Positions 11,235 to 23,600 of a stretch of DNA of 64,000 nt are shown here, piece after piece (positions within the stretch are counted from its first letter, which is position 1; every line of letters starts with the position of its first letter). The stretch is from Uloborus plumipes (taxonomy: Eukaryota; Arthropoda; Arachnida; Araneae; Uloboridae), in assembly GCA_038373865.1 (NCBI GenBank), contig JAXGGA010001018.1:109385-173384 (forward strand). The letters run 5' to 3'. The notes beneath the pieces were generated by a model. It ran no database searches. It had not been told where the DNA came from and was given only the letters and a program-made list of their open reading frames with translations. Position numbers and translations under genes: made by a program.

Positions 11235-11547
11235 GGCAGGGATTCAAGTGAAACAGCACTGCGATCGCTTCGAATGCAATTGCTACTGGAAGTGAATTAC
11301 ATTATCATCAGCTTAACTTGGCACTGACGTCACTACGAGCGGAGCCAATAAGAGCTCACAAGCAGTCGGCCATCTCCTCTTATTCGCCAAGTAGGCTGTG
11401 ACGTTTTATCTAGCTCGTTTTTCATAGCCAAACGTCACGATGAACGTTCTAATGTAATTCATTTCCAGTATCAAGAAACGTTCTAATGTAATTCATTTCC
11501 AGTAGCGATTGCAGTTTGCGATAGCCTGTTTCACTTGAATCCCTGCC
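11235..11547. mobile_element. TIR element, family A, copy 2 with different ends
   Basis: TIRs: the left end GGCAGGGATTCAAGTGAAAC (11235) matches the reverse complement of the right end (11526-11547). Complementarity continues with gaps to ~70 bp (…CTACTGGAARTGAATTACATT). The ~160 bp interior (11311-11440) is the same core as in 2985-3199, including TGACGTCA at 11325-11332 and a TTATTCGCCAAGTAG block. Inside the right arm a 34 bp unit (AACGTTCTAATGTAATTC...) is tandemly duplicated at 11443 and 11477. No open frame. Confidence 0.8.
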
Positions 11548-12884
11548 TTAGAATGTGCTCTTCAGTTTCTTTCTTTTAGCAACTGAGCACGAACTATACT
11601 CAAAATAATGACATCCAGTGGGCGAACAAACGGTCGGTCTTACCTTTATTCTGCAAAGGTAAGGTAGGGGAAACTTGGATGAAAAGAAGCATAATTTTTT
11701 TTTATTAAAAACTTTCACGTTGAATATTTTTACTTTTACTTTTTTTTTAAATGTATATGTAATCTAAATACTCAATAGTTTTGCTACATTGCTCTTGAAA
11801 TATTTATATAAAAAACGCAAAGGGTTTTTAAAATTTTTTCAAACTTTTTACTGATTTGAATTATACTCAATCCATTTGCATGGGCGTGAGAGCTTTGAAT
11901 ATAAATGCATGAAATCATTAAATATCCGTAGAAAAACATATTTTTAAGTACAAAACATATTTTATAAATTTTACTTAATGTTGTACTACATATACTTACT
12001 TAGTAATGCGATTAGTAATACATACTTAGTAATTCCATATATAGGTCGATGTTCGATAATAGAGAGGTCTAACAAGCAAGCATGAAAATATAATGTTTTA
12101 ATTAAATGTTCGTGATTTAGATCATTATTTTGAAGAAACAAACTTTCACTTTGCCTAGATGCATATCGTGATTGTGAAACAAAAAATTGCAATTTTATTT
12201 TCTGTAATTTCAGTATAATTTACGTCAGTTTACTAGTTTCTCAATGTCAAATAAACTATCACACTATTGTATTTTAAAACAATTATGTTGAGTAAAGTAC
12301 GTTGTTTACTTCACTTTCTCATGATTTTTTTAAAACTTGGCTTTAATAAGAACTAATTAATTACATTGACATTAAGGACATTTGTAAGTTATAAACTCAC
12401 GTTCTTGTGCAATAATATTCATCAAAACATACGATTCAGCACCGAATAACGTGTCACTGAACGGCAAATTGAAACTGTAAAAACGGAAAAAAAGAGAGAG
12501 AGAGTAAAGAAAAAAAAGTTTAAATTCGTAATAAAACACTTAGCAGTCACAATAAATCGATTTACTTCTTTCAATTCTTGAGCTTTATACTTGTAAATGT
12601 CGGTTTTGAATCTGCATCATCGCTCAAGCAGAACACGTCAAAGTATTGAATTCCTTTTTGAAAACATGAATATCGTTGCAAAATGCAAATTTTGTGCATT
12701 AGCAAATACGAGTCAAATTATCTCATCATTGCTTTCTTTTTTCAAACCTCGGCAAACATGGCGCAGAAATAAACATGAAAACAAAATGAATGACTTTAAG
12801 TGGTTCTAAAATGAACCAAAGTCTCCCTCCCTTATTTTTTTACTTTTATTCTTTTGCATCTAACATTTATTCATTCCATTTCTT
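11548..12884. other. AT-rich stretch without recognisable genes
   Basis: Includes a short GA-rich run (about 12491-12516) and A/T runs. Open frames are short and unconvincing. Confidence 0.4.
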
Positions 12885-14559
12885 GGAATAGAAGTTTAAA
12901 GGAATGCCGAGATTCTTTTATTACTAGTTTTAAAGCAGTCTGGAAGATTAGGCAAAGAACTCCGAGTGACTTGATAAAAGAAACCATCCCTGCAGGACAG
13001 AAAGACAGACAGCCCAAAAAAGGAATGAAACAGGGGACCGTTTCCAAATATTATGATCTTGTTTTCAGTTGGGCATATTTGCTTTAAAAAATGGCCGTCA
13101 TTATTGTATCCCTATAACAGACAAATTAATCTCTTAGGCAAATGTCTCTTAGATACTTTTTTGTGTTAATTATTTCATTCATTGCTCTGAAACCATTAGC
13201 AACTTTTAAATGTCCGTCATATAGATTACGTAAAAAACTCCGAGTGACTTGTTAACATAAATCGTCTCTATAGATCAGAAAGATATACATGCAAAAAAAA
13301 AAAAAAAGAGAGACAGAGAGAGAAAAGAACCAAGGTACCGTTTCCAAATACTTGGATCGTGCTTCTAGTTTGCACATTAAAGATTTGCTTAATTATTTTG
13401 GCCACCGATATTGTATTCCTAGAATTGACAATCTATTTCAATATCTCTTGTTAGATAATTTTGGAGATGATATTTTATTCATTTCTTTGAAACCAGTAAC
13501 TGAACTTTTTTTGGCGGTCATGTAAATTATATTATTACTAGTACCAATCATCTGGAATTTTAGGCAAAGAACTCTGAGTAGTTTTATAAATGAAACCGTC
13601 CCGGCAGGACAGAAATACACTTCCCAAAAAAGGAATGAAGCAAGCCACCGCTCACAAACTTTTTAGTTTGGTACATTTATTTAAAATTTTTAGTTTGGTA
13701 TATTTATTTAAGGATTTGCTCAAATAATTAGCTGTCATTAGTTTATCCCTATAAAAGGCAAAATACTTTGATATCTCTTGGGTACTTTTTTGGATTGATA
13801 ATTGCATTTTCATTGTTTTGAAATGATTAGCAACTTTTAAATGTCCGTCATACAGATTAGGTAAATAACTCCGAGTAACTTGATAAAATAAACCGTCCCT
13901 GCAGGTTAGAAAGAGACATGCAAAAAAAAAAGAATCAAGGCACCGTTTCAAGTACTTTGGTCTTGTTTTTACGTGGTACCTTAAAGATTTGCTCAGATAT
14001 TTTAGCCACCATCATTGTATTCCTATGCTAGACATGCTATTTTTATATCTCTTAGATACTTTTGGGAATTTTATTCATTACTTTTTGGAACCCGTAGCAT
14101 TATTTTAAGATCCGTTATATAAAGTACATACGTACTAGATATTTACTTAAAGATTTTATCAAATAATATGGCTGTTGTGTACATCAAATAAAATCTCATT
14201 ATTATACCCATAATAGAGACAAAATGTATTGACATCTCTTAGGAAATTTTTAAAATTACTATTTCTTTATTATTCTACAATCATTAGCAGCATTTCAATG
14301 TACGTTATGCAAATGATATCATTAACAGTTTTAATTATCTGAAAGATTAGGCAAATAACTCCTAGTTATTTGACAAACAAAAGTGTCTGTAAACGGGAGG
14401 AAGAAAGACAGCACAAAAAAGAAAGGAAACGAGCAAACGTATCCAATATTTTGTGTAATTACTTAAAGATGTGCTTAAATAATTTAGCAGCCATTCTGTT
14501 ATTGGCAAAATCTATTAATATCTCTTAGATTATTTTTAGAATCCCTATTTTATTCATTA

Positions 14560-15419
14560 CTAGCTTAATACCCGGCGTTGCCCGGGTGCTTATTAATACA
14601 ACATAGCATTCAGGGAAAATAAGTTTGAAAGAGTTCTATTCATATGGGTATACAATAATTTGCATCAATCAGTCTCTTAGGTACAAACTTTGAAAAAAAC
14701 TAAAATATTACAGAAAGTTAAACGTTTACAGAAAAATAGTCTTATCAAAAGGTGAAAATTAAAGAGAAATGTTGTCTGTGCTTTGCCGCGTCCACTGGCA
14801 TGAAATATATGCACATGGAAGTGAAAAAATTGCATCAAATTCACCCGCCAAATTCAAAATATTAACTTTTCTCTATTAACTGTTCCCACCTACAAAGTAA
14901 AAATTATTATAACTCAATCTAATAAATCTGTCTGAAATAAATCTGTTTCTCGTTCTGAAGGCTTATCTCCATTACAGACGCAACTGTTGTCGCATTGCAA
15001 ATTTGAAATTCAAATCCGTGGTTCTTTTTATAAAGTCCACATGAATTATGATTGTTTTTCACTTATTTCGATGCTAAAAGGAAATAGGTGAGCCTTAAAT
15101 TGAAAATTCATTACTTTAATCGTAATCATTGTTGGAAAATACTCATATTTAAAAATCTTAAATTTCATCAATTTGAATACTAAAAGGCCTATCTCGATTA
15201 CAATATAAATAGGCTAGATTCCTATAAAAGGGTCATTTTTTGACAAAAAAATTAAATTTGAGCTTTTTAGATTTTTTAAAATTTCAAGACCCCGCCTATG
15301 AGAATTCTAGGGCATCAAGGAACCTCTGTGTCAAGTTTGATGAAAATCTGACGCAAACTGTGGATTTGTATAGAGAACAAGTATATATATATACATACAC
15401 TCAATTTTATAGATATAGA
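14560..15419 (-). mobile_element. Non-autonomous Helitron, 860 bp
   Basis: Read on the minus strand it starts TCTATATCTATAAAATTG (at 15419) and ends in CTAG at 14560, with a 6 bp-stem hairpin (ACCCGG GCAACG CCGGGT) ~10 nt before the end. It sits between A and T. TC start, subterminal hairpin, CTRR end and A/T insertion site without target duplication are the hallmarks of Helitrons. No Rep or helicase reading frame is present. It interrupts a unit of the surrounding satellite. Confidence 0.87.
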
Positions 15420-15454
15420 TTTTAAAATCAGTAGCAACATTTCGATGTTCGCCA

Positions 15455-16025
15455 CACTGCTAAAAATTTCCAGAAATTTTACGGTGAACTTCACTGACAT
15501 CCATCTTGCCAGTACGCGTTTTACTGTAAGATCCAATTTTACTGTAAAACATTGCTGTAGAAAATACGAGAGCTAAGACGTGCGAGATGAAAGCAGCAGA
15601 GTTTGCAGCCGGAACCCTTTTTTCGCAGACCAGTTTAATATTCACCCTAACAAGTGAGACACTACCGGAAAACGGAAATGGAGAATTAAAGGCAACACAC
15701 AGTAAGTCACCTCATTTTCCGCAAGACCTACGTTGAATCTGCGCACGCGCCAAGTCTGTTCTGACTCTCTCGAAATAGGAGGGAAATGCAACGAGGAAGT
15801 AGCAGGAAGTAGCATAAAAACGGAAGGCATCGGAAAGTGCGCATCTTAAACCTATCTCCTTTTTTTCAAATGGAAGCGTTCGTGGATGCCAGGCGCACAA
15901 TACGCAAACAGACAGTATCAACGCTTATTTTTCTCGGTACAATTTACTGTAATTTTGTAATGTACTGTAAAGTCTTATTTTTTTAGTAATATTTACGATA
16001 AAAGTTTCCTGAGCTTTTACCACTG
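15455..16025. mobile_element. TIR element, family B (CACTGCTAAAAAT ends), copy 1
   Basis: Left end CACTGCTAAAAATTTCC; right end GAGCTTTTACCACTG, imperfectly complementary. Both ends carry TTTACTGTAAAA-like motifs, a CATCCATCTTGCCAGTA block follows the left end, and CACAGTAAGTCA lies mid-element. The copy at 44905-45547 has the same ends and the same middle motif. The interior (about 15560-15930) is less AT-rich than the flanks and contains overlapping short open frames without recognisable domains. It lies inside a satellite unit between GTTCGCCA and AAATTATA-type sequence. Confidence 0.7.
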
Positions 16026-16320
16026 CAAATAAATTATAGTATTACTAGTGCCAATCATCTGGAAGATTGGGTGAAGTACTTTGCGTAAGTTCATAAAAGA
16101 GCCCGTCCCACAAAATAAACAGACACCTTATAAACAGTGATACAAGAGACCATTCCCAACTATTTTCAATTCGTTTTTAGCTGATATTCTAATTTAAATA
16201 TAAACTTAATCAGGTATTCCTGACTTAGCCAAAACATTTTAATACCAGATTTGCTATTTTTAATAATTGTTAGGAACGTCGTTTTTTTTACAAACTGTTT
16301 CATTGATTAATTTAATACCA

Positions 16321-16574
16321 ATACTGCCGCGCTAAGCACAAAAGTCGTATCTGCAGACGACTTCAAAATAAGAAATTGCCGTTTAAAGTTTTGCTTCTCA
16401 ATGTATTTGATTCAGATGAAACTTTTTCAAATATTTAAAAAAAATACTTCCGATGGACAAATGACCAAAACACATCGTATTTAGATGAAATATGTGACTA
16501 TTAACTACCTGGTGACCTTAACTCAATTTTGGCAAAAAGTGCAGATACCACTTTTGTGCTTAGCACGGCAGAAT
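16321..16574 (-). mobile_element. 254 bp MITE, family C, copy 1
   Basis: 35 bp TIRs with ~32 matches: left ATACTGCCGCGCTAAGCAC..., right ...GTGCTTAGCACGGCAGAAT. The interior, read on the minus strand, matches the copies at 25140-25370 and 47857-48674 (AAAATTGAGTTA, a GAAAAAGTTTCATCTGAATC-like block, GCAAAACTTTAAA). No coding capacity. It is inserted within the last satellite unit. Confidence 0.88.
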
Positions 16575-16663
16575 AGAGGTAGTTCAATGCATCTCATACA
16601 AATTATATTAATAACAGTTATATACTATCTGAAAGTATATTCAACTATCCATCAGTAACTTAA

Positions 16664-16688
16664 AACACACACACACACACACACACAC
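16664..16688. repeat. (CA)n microsatellite
   Basis: About twelve CA dinucleotides at the right edge of the satellite array. Confidence 0.95.
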
Positions 16689-19600
16689 TGTATACAAATA
16701 CTGTACACTGTACACACATAATGTACAAATTACATGAAAAAAATAATATTAAAAAGGAAAAACAATTTTGATATATACAGAAAAATGCAATAGCATAACA
16801 TTTAAAGTTTTTACACAGGAAATTTGAAGTCTTCTATTTGAGTGCTGAGTAAAAATATCATTTTATGAAGATTCTTGCGAGTAGCTGGATGATGTAGAAT
16901 ATGAGCTAGATTTTTGGATACAGGAAGGTTGGAATTATATGTGCAGTGGAAAGAGCATCATTAATTTCATGCAAAAAATGGTTAATTATTAGTATTCAAT
17001 TTTTATTTGATGCTTAAGCCTTAATTATAAGCACTGGTGTACTTTTTCTCTAGCGGTACGGTGAAAGTCACTGCTTTTTTTTTTTTTTTTTTTTGCATCA
17101 TCCTTCAACTTTTCCTCTAAGCTAACCCAAAGGTAAATAACAGAGTGACATTTGAAGGCTTTGGTTTTTTTTCTGTTTAAACCCAAGAGCTTGAGTGACA
17201 TTTTTGTGTCTCTGGTGAACAGAATGCTTCAAACGGCAAACTCTGGGGGAGAGAAAAAAAATGCATGAGTCGTCTGAAATTTAAATTTAAATCTAAAAAT
17301 ATTCTGCATCCTACATAGTATTTGTTTGCAAGGAAGGTAAAGATTTTTTTGATGCCTAATAAAAAATATATGTCTCTTAGCATGAATTTCAATTGTTTTC
17401 CGATTGTGGTGCAAGTACTTTTGCATTAAACTAAGTTTCAATTTAAAAACAAGTCTCTTAGCTGGAGAAAGTATTAAGTTAGTAGAAAAAAAAAAAACAC
17501 ACCAAGTGAGAATTCTGGTGTTGTGAACTGCTACACATAATTAAGGGTTAAGATATGTGTTTGCAAATTATGCGTGTGAGAAAAAACGAAAACTGATTGT
17601 TTCTTTTTTCCATCTGAAAAAGCCGAGAGGTTTTTTACTTATGTATGCATTATTTTAATTATTATTATTGAAAAAAAAAAAAAAAAACAATCATACTTCA
17701 TTCACGAGCTTCATTTTTTCTGCATGAGTTGGAGAAATTATTAGTTTCAAAAAACCCGAATTCCGTAACGTTGACAAGCCGAGAGTTTATAAGTAATACC
17801 ATTGGTGCAAATCATATTTTGATATTAGTCTTTTGAATCATGGTTAATAAATGAAATGAATAACGTTAAAACTGCAGCCGTAGTGTGGGACTGAGAAGGT
17901 ATTTCCTGAAAAGTAGGGTAGACCGGGGCACATTTATGCAGATTTTTTTCAATGAATTTTCTAATTTTTATTTCTTTTTTTATTAAATTGTAGACCGTAT
18001 AGACTTATAAACCAATTAATAAAGTTTCAGTTGATGCAATCAGTATTTGCACTGTTTGAATATTTAAGCGTCAAAAAAAAAGAAAAAAAGAAATGTCTTG
18101 GTCAATGTCTGTTGCGTAAACCTGCCCTGTACCCGGGGTACATTTTAAAATAAATCGGGTTTTGAAGAAATCGGTCGTATTAGTTATTATTTTACCATCC
18201 GTTCAAATTAAAATTAAATTCATTTGGTTTATTTTTATGTCATATACTAGCATGCGAATTCAAAAATATTAATGTTTATTAAATTAATGTTGTTAACATT
18301 TTCACTGTACATTTTTAGAATAACAATACTGCAAAAGCATGGGTAAAGATATTTTTAAAGTTAAACTGGGTTTTTGGGACGCTGTTTCTGAGTCGATAGT
18401 AATGGGTTTGTTTTAAACCGTTTTTTAAGTGAAATAATTGATTAAAATTGTAAAATTATGAAAAAAAAAGTTTTAACATTTATTTACTAAACTTTTCTAA
18501 AAAAAATGGTTATTTTTGATTGAATTTTGGTTTCTAGATAGATCTTTTTGATATTTATCTTTTTGAAAGGCCACTATTATACCAGAATAAATTAGCATTT
18601 TTTAACATGTTTCTGTTTTTTACTTTTAGTGACTTGTCAATTATGCTTTTCGCCTATTTATTACAATTAGTACATGGAAAAAGCTAATTATAAGTAATTT
18701 TTAATACTTTATAGGCTACGAGTATTTTATTTTCCACTTTTTAGGGCTTGAGCATCCAGGTGATTGAACTCTTTATCTGTCCGTTTAATTATCCGTTTTA
18801 TTTAATAACGGTTTTTTCGTTTGAAAACTTTTTTTAGACGAGGTCTCATACTGGAAATTAAAAAAATGACTGGTCTCATACTGGAAATCTAAGACTTCTT
18901 GTTGGAGAATAAAGAGAACACATGAAATTTAAACTACACTTACTCTTTAATCACAATCCTGCTATAAATGACTTTTAATCTATGTCATAAACTTCGACTG
19001 TGTTGGTAAAATCACTTAAATGAATTTAGTGTAAACAATACATATGTTTGCATACGAGAACCCTGTTCTATTTACGTATTTAAATTAGTCATCTCAAAAG
19101 TAAATATTTACTGTATATCATTAATGCTCACTTTTCATTATGGAACAATGCATCGATGTTATTCATTTAGAAAAAAAAAACAGTTTAAGTATTTGAAAAT
19201 CCCACGAATTTTTTAAAAATACATTTTAAATTTGCATATACAAATACAAAAGTAACAAAGCTAACCTCTGTACATCAGTTTTAGAATGCAAAATATATTT
19301 GAGCTTTCGAATACTAGTGTAAGAATTACAAAGAAGCTATCACGTTGGTTTTTTTCTTTTTTTTTTTTTCTAAAATATTTGAGCAATTTAAAAACCATTA
19401 TTTATGATATATTATGAGATAAAAACCAAACTGTGCGAACTTCCATTTATTTTTTTTAATTAAAAATAACATACGGAGGACATTAAGAACACAAAAAATG
19501 TAAAATTATGAGAGCAAAACACAAAATAAAGTTGTAATTTTTTACAGTAGCTTTTGTTATATTTTTATAATCACAGCAGTTGCAATCGTATCCGAAAGCA

Positions 19601-19880
19601 CAACGTGCAGTGAAATCAGAACGTGTTTTTATAATAAATAATATTAAAAATAGAATATACTCTTAGACATTTATATATATATTGCGAAATAAAGAAGAAA
19701 TCGTTTTTTCTAGCATATATAGGCTTAAGATATACTATAATTTTGTGATAATAAATAAATATCGGTGACGGTGATAAAAATGTTGCGAATATTCTTTACA
19801 TATCCTGTTTTTTTAGCCTATTTTCCCGTTAAAAATAAGAGACGAAAAAAGCATTAAAATTGGCTTAATGCATCTAACAA
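16689..19880. other. AT-rich stretch without recognisable genes
   Basis: Contains homopolymer T/A runs (for example 17074-17093 and 17670-17686), two copies of AAGCCGAGAG (about 17622 and 17778), repeats of a GGGGYACATTT phrase (about 17928 and 18136) and a short direct repeat of GGTCTCATACTGGAAAT (about 18843 and 18875). These look like decayed transposons, but I cannot set boundaries. No gene seen. Confidence 0.4.
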
Positions 19881-19963
19881 ATGTCGCCAAGTCCAAAAAA
19901 TATCGCCAAGTCCAAAAAAATATCGCCAAGTAAAAAAAAATATCGCCAAGTAAAAAAAAAGTC
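19881..19963 (+). repeat. ~20 bp tandem repeat with TATCGCCAAGT core
   Basis: Four units of ATATCGCCAAGTNNAAAAAA with growing A-runs. The TCGCCAAGT core is shared with the dispersed repeats at 3305-4112 and 61738-62180, so this may be a fragment of that family expanded locally. Confidence 0.85.
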
Positions 19964-20039
19964 AAAAAGAAACAAAAAAAATGAAATAAATATCGAAAAA
20001 TTAAAAATTTGAAAGTAGGGTATTGAGATGGGGAATTTG

Positions 20040-20645
20040 TGTGTCTGTCGGTCTGTCGATCTGTCTGTCCCCCCCTAATAACTTTTGAATGAACATTCCG
20101 ATTTGGACAAACTTTTTTTTGTTGGAAAGATCTCGGCGAGTACAGCTCATTCCCATATTTGATTTTTCGATTTGAACAATTTTTGGTGCAACTTTAAACC
20201 GTTCAAACAACCTGGCCCGCGATAATAACATCTTAGTTAACAGTCCGATTTGAACAAACTTTTTTTGTTCGAAAGATCTTTTCAAGGGTACTTCATTCCC
20301 GTATCTACATTTTCGATTTGAACAATTTTTCGTTCAACATTGAACCGTTCAAACAAGCTCTCACACCTAATAACTTTTGAATGAACAGTCCGATTTAAAC
20401 AAACTTTTTTTGTTCAAAAGGTCTCGGCAAGGATGCTTCATTACCGTATTTAAATTTTCAGTTTGAACATTTTTTTTGTTGAATTGAACCGTTCAAACAA
20501 CCTTTCCCCACATAATAACTTTTAAGTGAACCGTCCGAACTGAATAAACTTTTTTTTGTTCGAAAGATCTCAGAGAGGCTCATTCCTATATTTCACTTTT
20601 CAATTTGAACCATTTTTCGTTCAATGATGAACCGTTCAGAAAAAA
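20040..20645 (+). repeat. Tandem repeat, four units of 145-147 bp
   Basis: Units start with TAATAACTTTTGAATGAAC-like sequence at 20076, 20223, 20368 and 20513. Each contains GTCCGATTTGAACAAAC, TTTTTTTGTTCGAAAGATCT, a TTCATTCCCGTAT block, TTTTCGATTTGAACAATTTTT and GAACCGTTCAAACAA. The array is preceded by a CTGTC-rich lead (20042-20068). Units differ by point changes, so it is not recent. The 94-codon minus-strand frame across it is created by the repeats. Confidence 0.9.
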
Positions 20646-23600
20646 TTTTAACATGAGCGCCTATGGAGAAATTTAAATTGAATGTTGAGTCTGAACTTCA
20701 AGGCGGATTTCCTTCAAACTAACTTTGTAAGAAAATGGTTTTGATAAATAATGTATTGTAAAGTACTTTTCAGAATAATCTTCTGTGAGGACTCTGATTC
20801 CGACTCCGACTCCACAAACATGGCGGAAATGCAGGCTCAGAAAAAATGACTGACTGGGCAGACGATTTTCTGTTTATTTATTTATTTGTTTGCTTAATTT
20901 ATTATTATTATTTTTTTTATCAGACGATTTTTTTTTGTTAACAAAAATTTTTCATTCACGAGAGCATTTTATTCCTTATTTATATTTAACAACTGGCAAC
21001 GGATTAAAAATGAAATTCAAGACATTTTATTAACGAACAAGTTTTTTTTCTTTCTTTGATAAAATGTGTTTTGAAGTTCTTTGTACTTTTATTTTATTTA
21101 TTTATTTATTTATTTTCTTTTGAAAACGATTGTGGATTTTTTCTACAGAAGAACTATAACAGTTACATTCTTTAAAAGGTGCGACAAAACTTTATTGACT
21201 CGTTTATTTACTTTTTACGTGTCTATTTTATCTGATGAGAGGGGTATATTTTGCTTTCAGAAATCAGCTTTAAGTGCTATAAAGATATGTTTGACATCAT
21301 TTTTAGTTTCAGATAATCAAGAGAATATTGATCAGATGCTAGAATGCCGATGTCAATGTACGGAAAAGTAGGCTAGTTTAGTTCTTGACAGAACTTCTTG
21401 TATTTTTAAGCGATCATTATCAATACTGACTTAATCTAGATTTCAAACTAAGCTTCTGTCTATGAAGTCTCATATTTCTTTCAAACATGGACTAAGCAGT
21501 TTTGCCAACTCCTTCAGTTCCTGGTTTTAAATATGACAGAAATATTTTTTTTAATATATATTATCTGAAAAACGAGATTAAGACGCTATCTTTCTCATGA
21601 GCTTCATCTAACGCTACAATACTAAATTTTGAGAGCCATACGATTGAACTGTTTCTTGCCACATAAAACAATGTAAATTAACATTACCTGGAGTGGTTCG
21701 AGATTGTTGCCTATAGCAAGACAAACGACCGAGTAGGTTACAGAAGTAATTAAAAAATAAACATTCAATTCGTGTCATATAAGCTCTTTTATGGAGTAAA
21801 CAATTTGGCATTAATCATTATTTTTCATAACAATCACAAAATAGTGGGTTTTCTCTGTGTTTAAACACATAGGAGAATACGTAAATTTTACTGTGTTAAA
21901 CAAGATACAATCTGTTATTTTACGATATGCATCCCTAAATAGCACACGTAACATTAAACGATTAATAAGCAAAAGCAATTGTGACACAATTAAAAACCAG
22001 TTTACATCTTTTTATCTCGCAATATGCTACCTGGGCTATTGAATAAAAATTTGATTTACTCCACAACTCATAAAGATGGTTTCAACCACATTTGTGTGCT
22101 TTTATTTTCTTGTATAGATACAAAGCTCTCAACATTTCTTTAGAGTTCAAATAGATTCCAACATGTTGTCTCAACTTGCATATCTCAAGTTGCATAATAT
22201 GTCTCAAGTTGCATGCAACTTTCTTAAGATACTGCATCTAAACTAGTAGTTATATTAACTTTAAAATCGATATCTAAAGAAACATGATTAGTCTTTATAA
22301 TGCTTTGCGTATCACTATGTAAAAATCATTTATTATATTCACGCGCTTGTTTTGATTTAGAAGTTCAAAAATCTGTATTGATGGCTTCAAAAAGTCAGCG
22401 TATTTCAGCTAAGACCGATTTTCCGCAAACAACATTTCAGTTTATCACCATGAATATTATTTCACACTTGAAAAAGGTTTTAATACAATGATTGTGATTT
22501 TGCAAACTTGTCTTATATTTCAAGTGATTTGCGAAAGAAACACTATCCAAAGATATTGCATGGTAGGAAAATTCATCTCTGGTATTTTCAGAAAAGGAAG
22601 TACTGGTGTAACAAATAACTTCCCCATTCTGGAAAGACTTCTCCATCTGCAGGCAGAGTGATTGTACGGAGAAGCTAATTCCATGAGACACAATGAAGGT
22701 TCCGGACCCTAATTGCCGGATTTTGATCACGAGGGGAAATAGAGAATTGTCATGCAACAGTACAATGATGTTTCCTTGGTAAAGTTGGACTTTGTATAGA
22801 TGTCTATCTGCGTGTTTTACGTCTCGTTTCTTCAAGTTAATAGAAGTTGCTAAATACACAATTTTGCGTTTGGGTGACTATTTGCATGTGGAACATAAAC
22901 ATGCATTTCGAGGTATAACAACATAGTTTGTTTAAATTTAAACTATGAAATTGGGGAGTTAGAAAAAGTAGACTGACATATTTTTTTTTTCTTTTCAAAA
23001 TTTTATGTCAAGTATTCGAATATAAGAAGTAGTATTTTCATATGACAGTGAGAAATATGCACATACTTTCTTAAACACAAGGTCAGTGTATATGTATTAG
23101 AACCCATCTTGTTAGAGATGAATATATTGTAACTAGCTGATTTCATGATTGCAGAAAATCGTTATTTTTCGCCAGTTTTAAAGAAAAGGAAATCATTGCT
23201 TATTTTTGCAGTTTTATGAAGTATTAAGAAAAAAAAATATCATTAGTTTGATAGCATTAAACGATGTCATTAAAACATTGCTAATTAAAGTAGGAGCATT
23301 TTACAAAGCTCACAATGACGAGATAAAAGAAACATTTTCCTTATTTTTGTGATATAATAAATTTTGAAATCCATATTAACTGTTATACAAATAGTCGTAA
23401 TCATAGGAACAATTTCAACAACGCCAGAACAAAATCTTAAAATTGCTAACGAATTAATAAGATATAAATTCCCTTTGAATCAAAAAAATATTTATATGAG
23501 TGTTCCGACAAAATAGCAATCGTACCTCATACATTTTTACGCGTGCCCCTTGCCACTTAATGAAACAAACAAAAGGCCAAATCCAGCAGCACTTTTTTCT

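Larger units (their letters stand above)
12885..16663 (+). repeat. Degenerate ~290 bp satellite with transposon insertions
   Basis: A diagnostic phrase close to AGGCAAAGAACTCCGAGTGACTT recurs at 12950, 13228, 13562, 13859, 14349, 16069 and, more decayed, about 16640. It follows an ATCWGGAAGATT-like lead and precedes GAAACCGTCCCTGCAGGACAGAAA, a CCGTTTCCAAATA block, a GATTTGCT block, TATCTCTTAG and a TTTAAATGTCCGTCAT block. The first spacings are 278, 334, 297 and 490 bp. The 1720 bp gap from 14349 to 16069 holds a Helitron (14560-15419, 860 bp) and a MITE (about 15455-16025); removing both leaves ~290 bp. The last unit holds another MITE (16321-16574). Open frames inside are stop-limited and not conserved between units. 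Confidence 0.82.

Noticed and set aside
20001..20285. 94-codon minus-strand frame
   Set aside because: Lies across the 145-147 bp tandem repeat and reflects it; no domain.
19881..20645. CRISPR-like spaced repeats
   Set aside because: Units are direct tandem repeats with A-runs or contiguous 145 bp units, not conserved repeats with unique spacers, and the sequence is eukaryotic.
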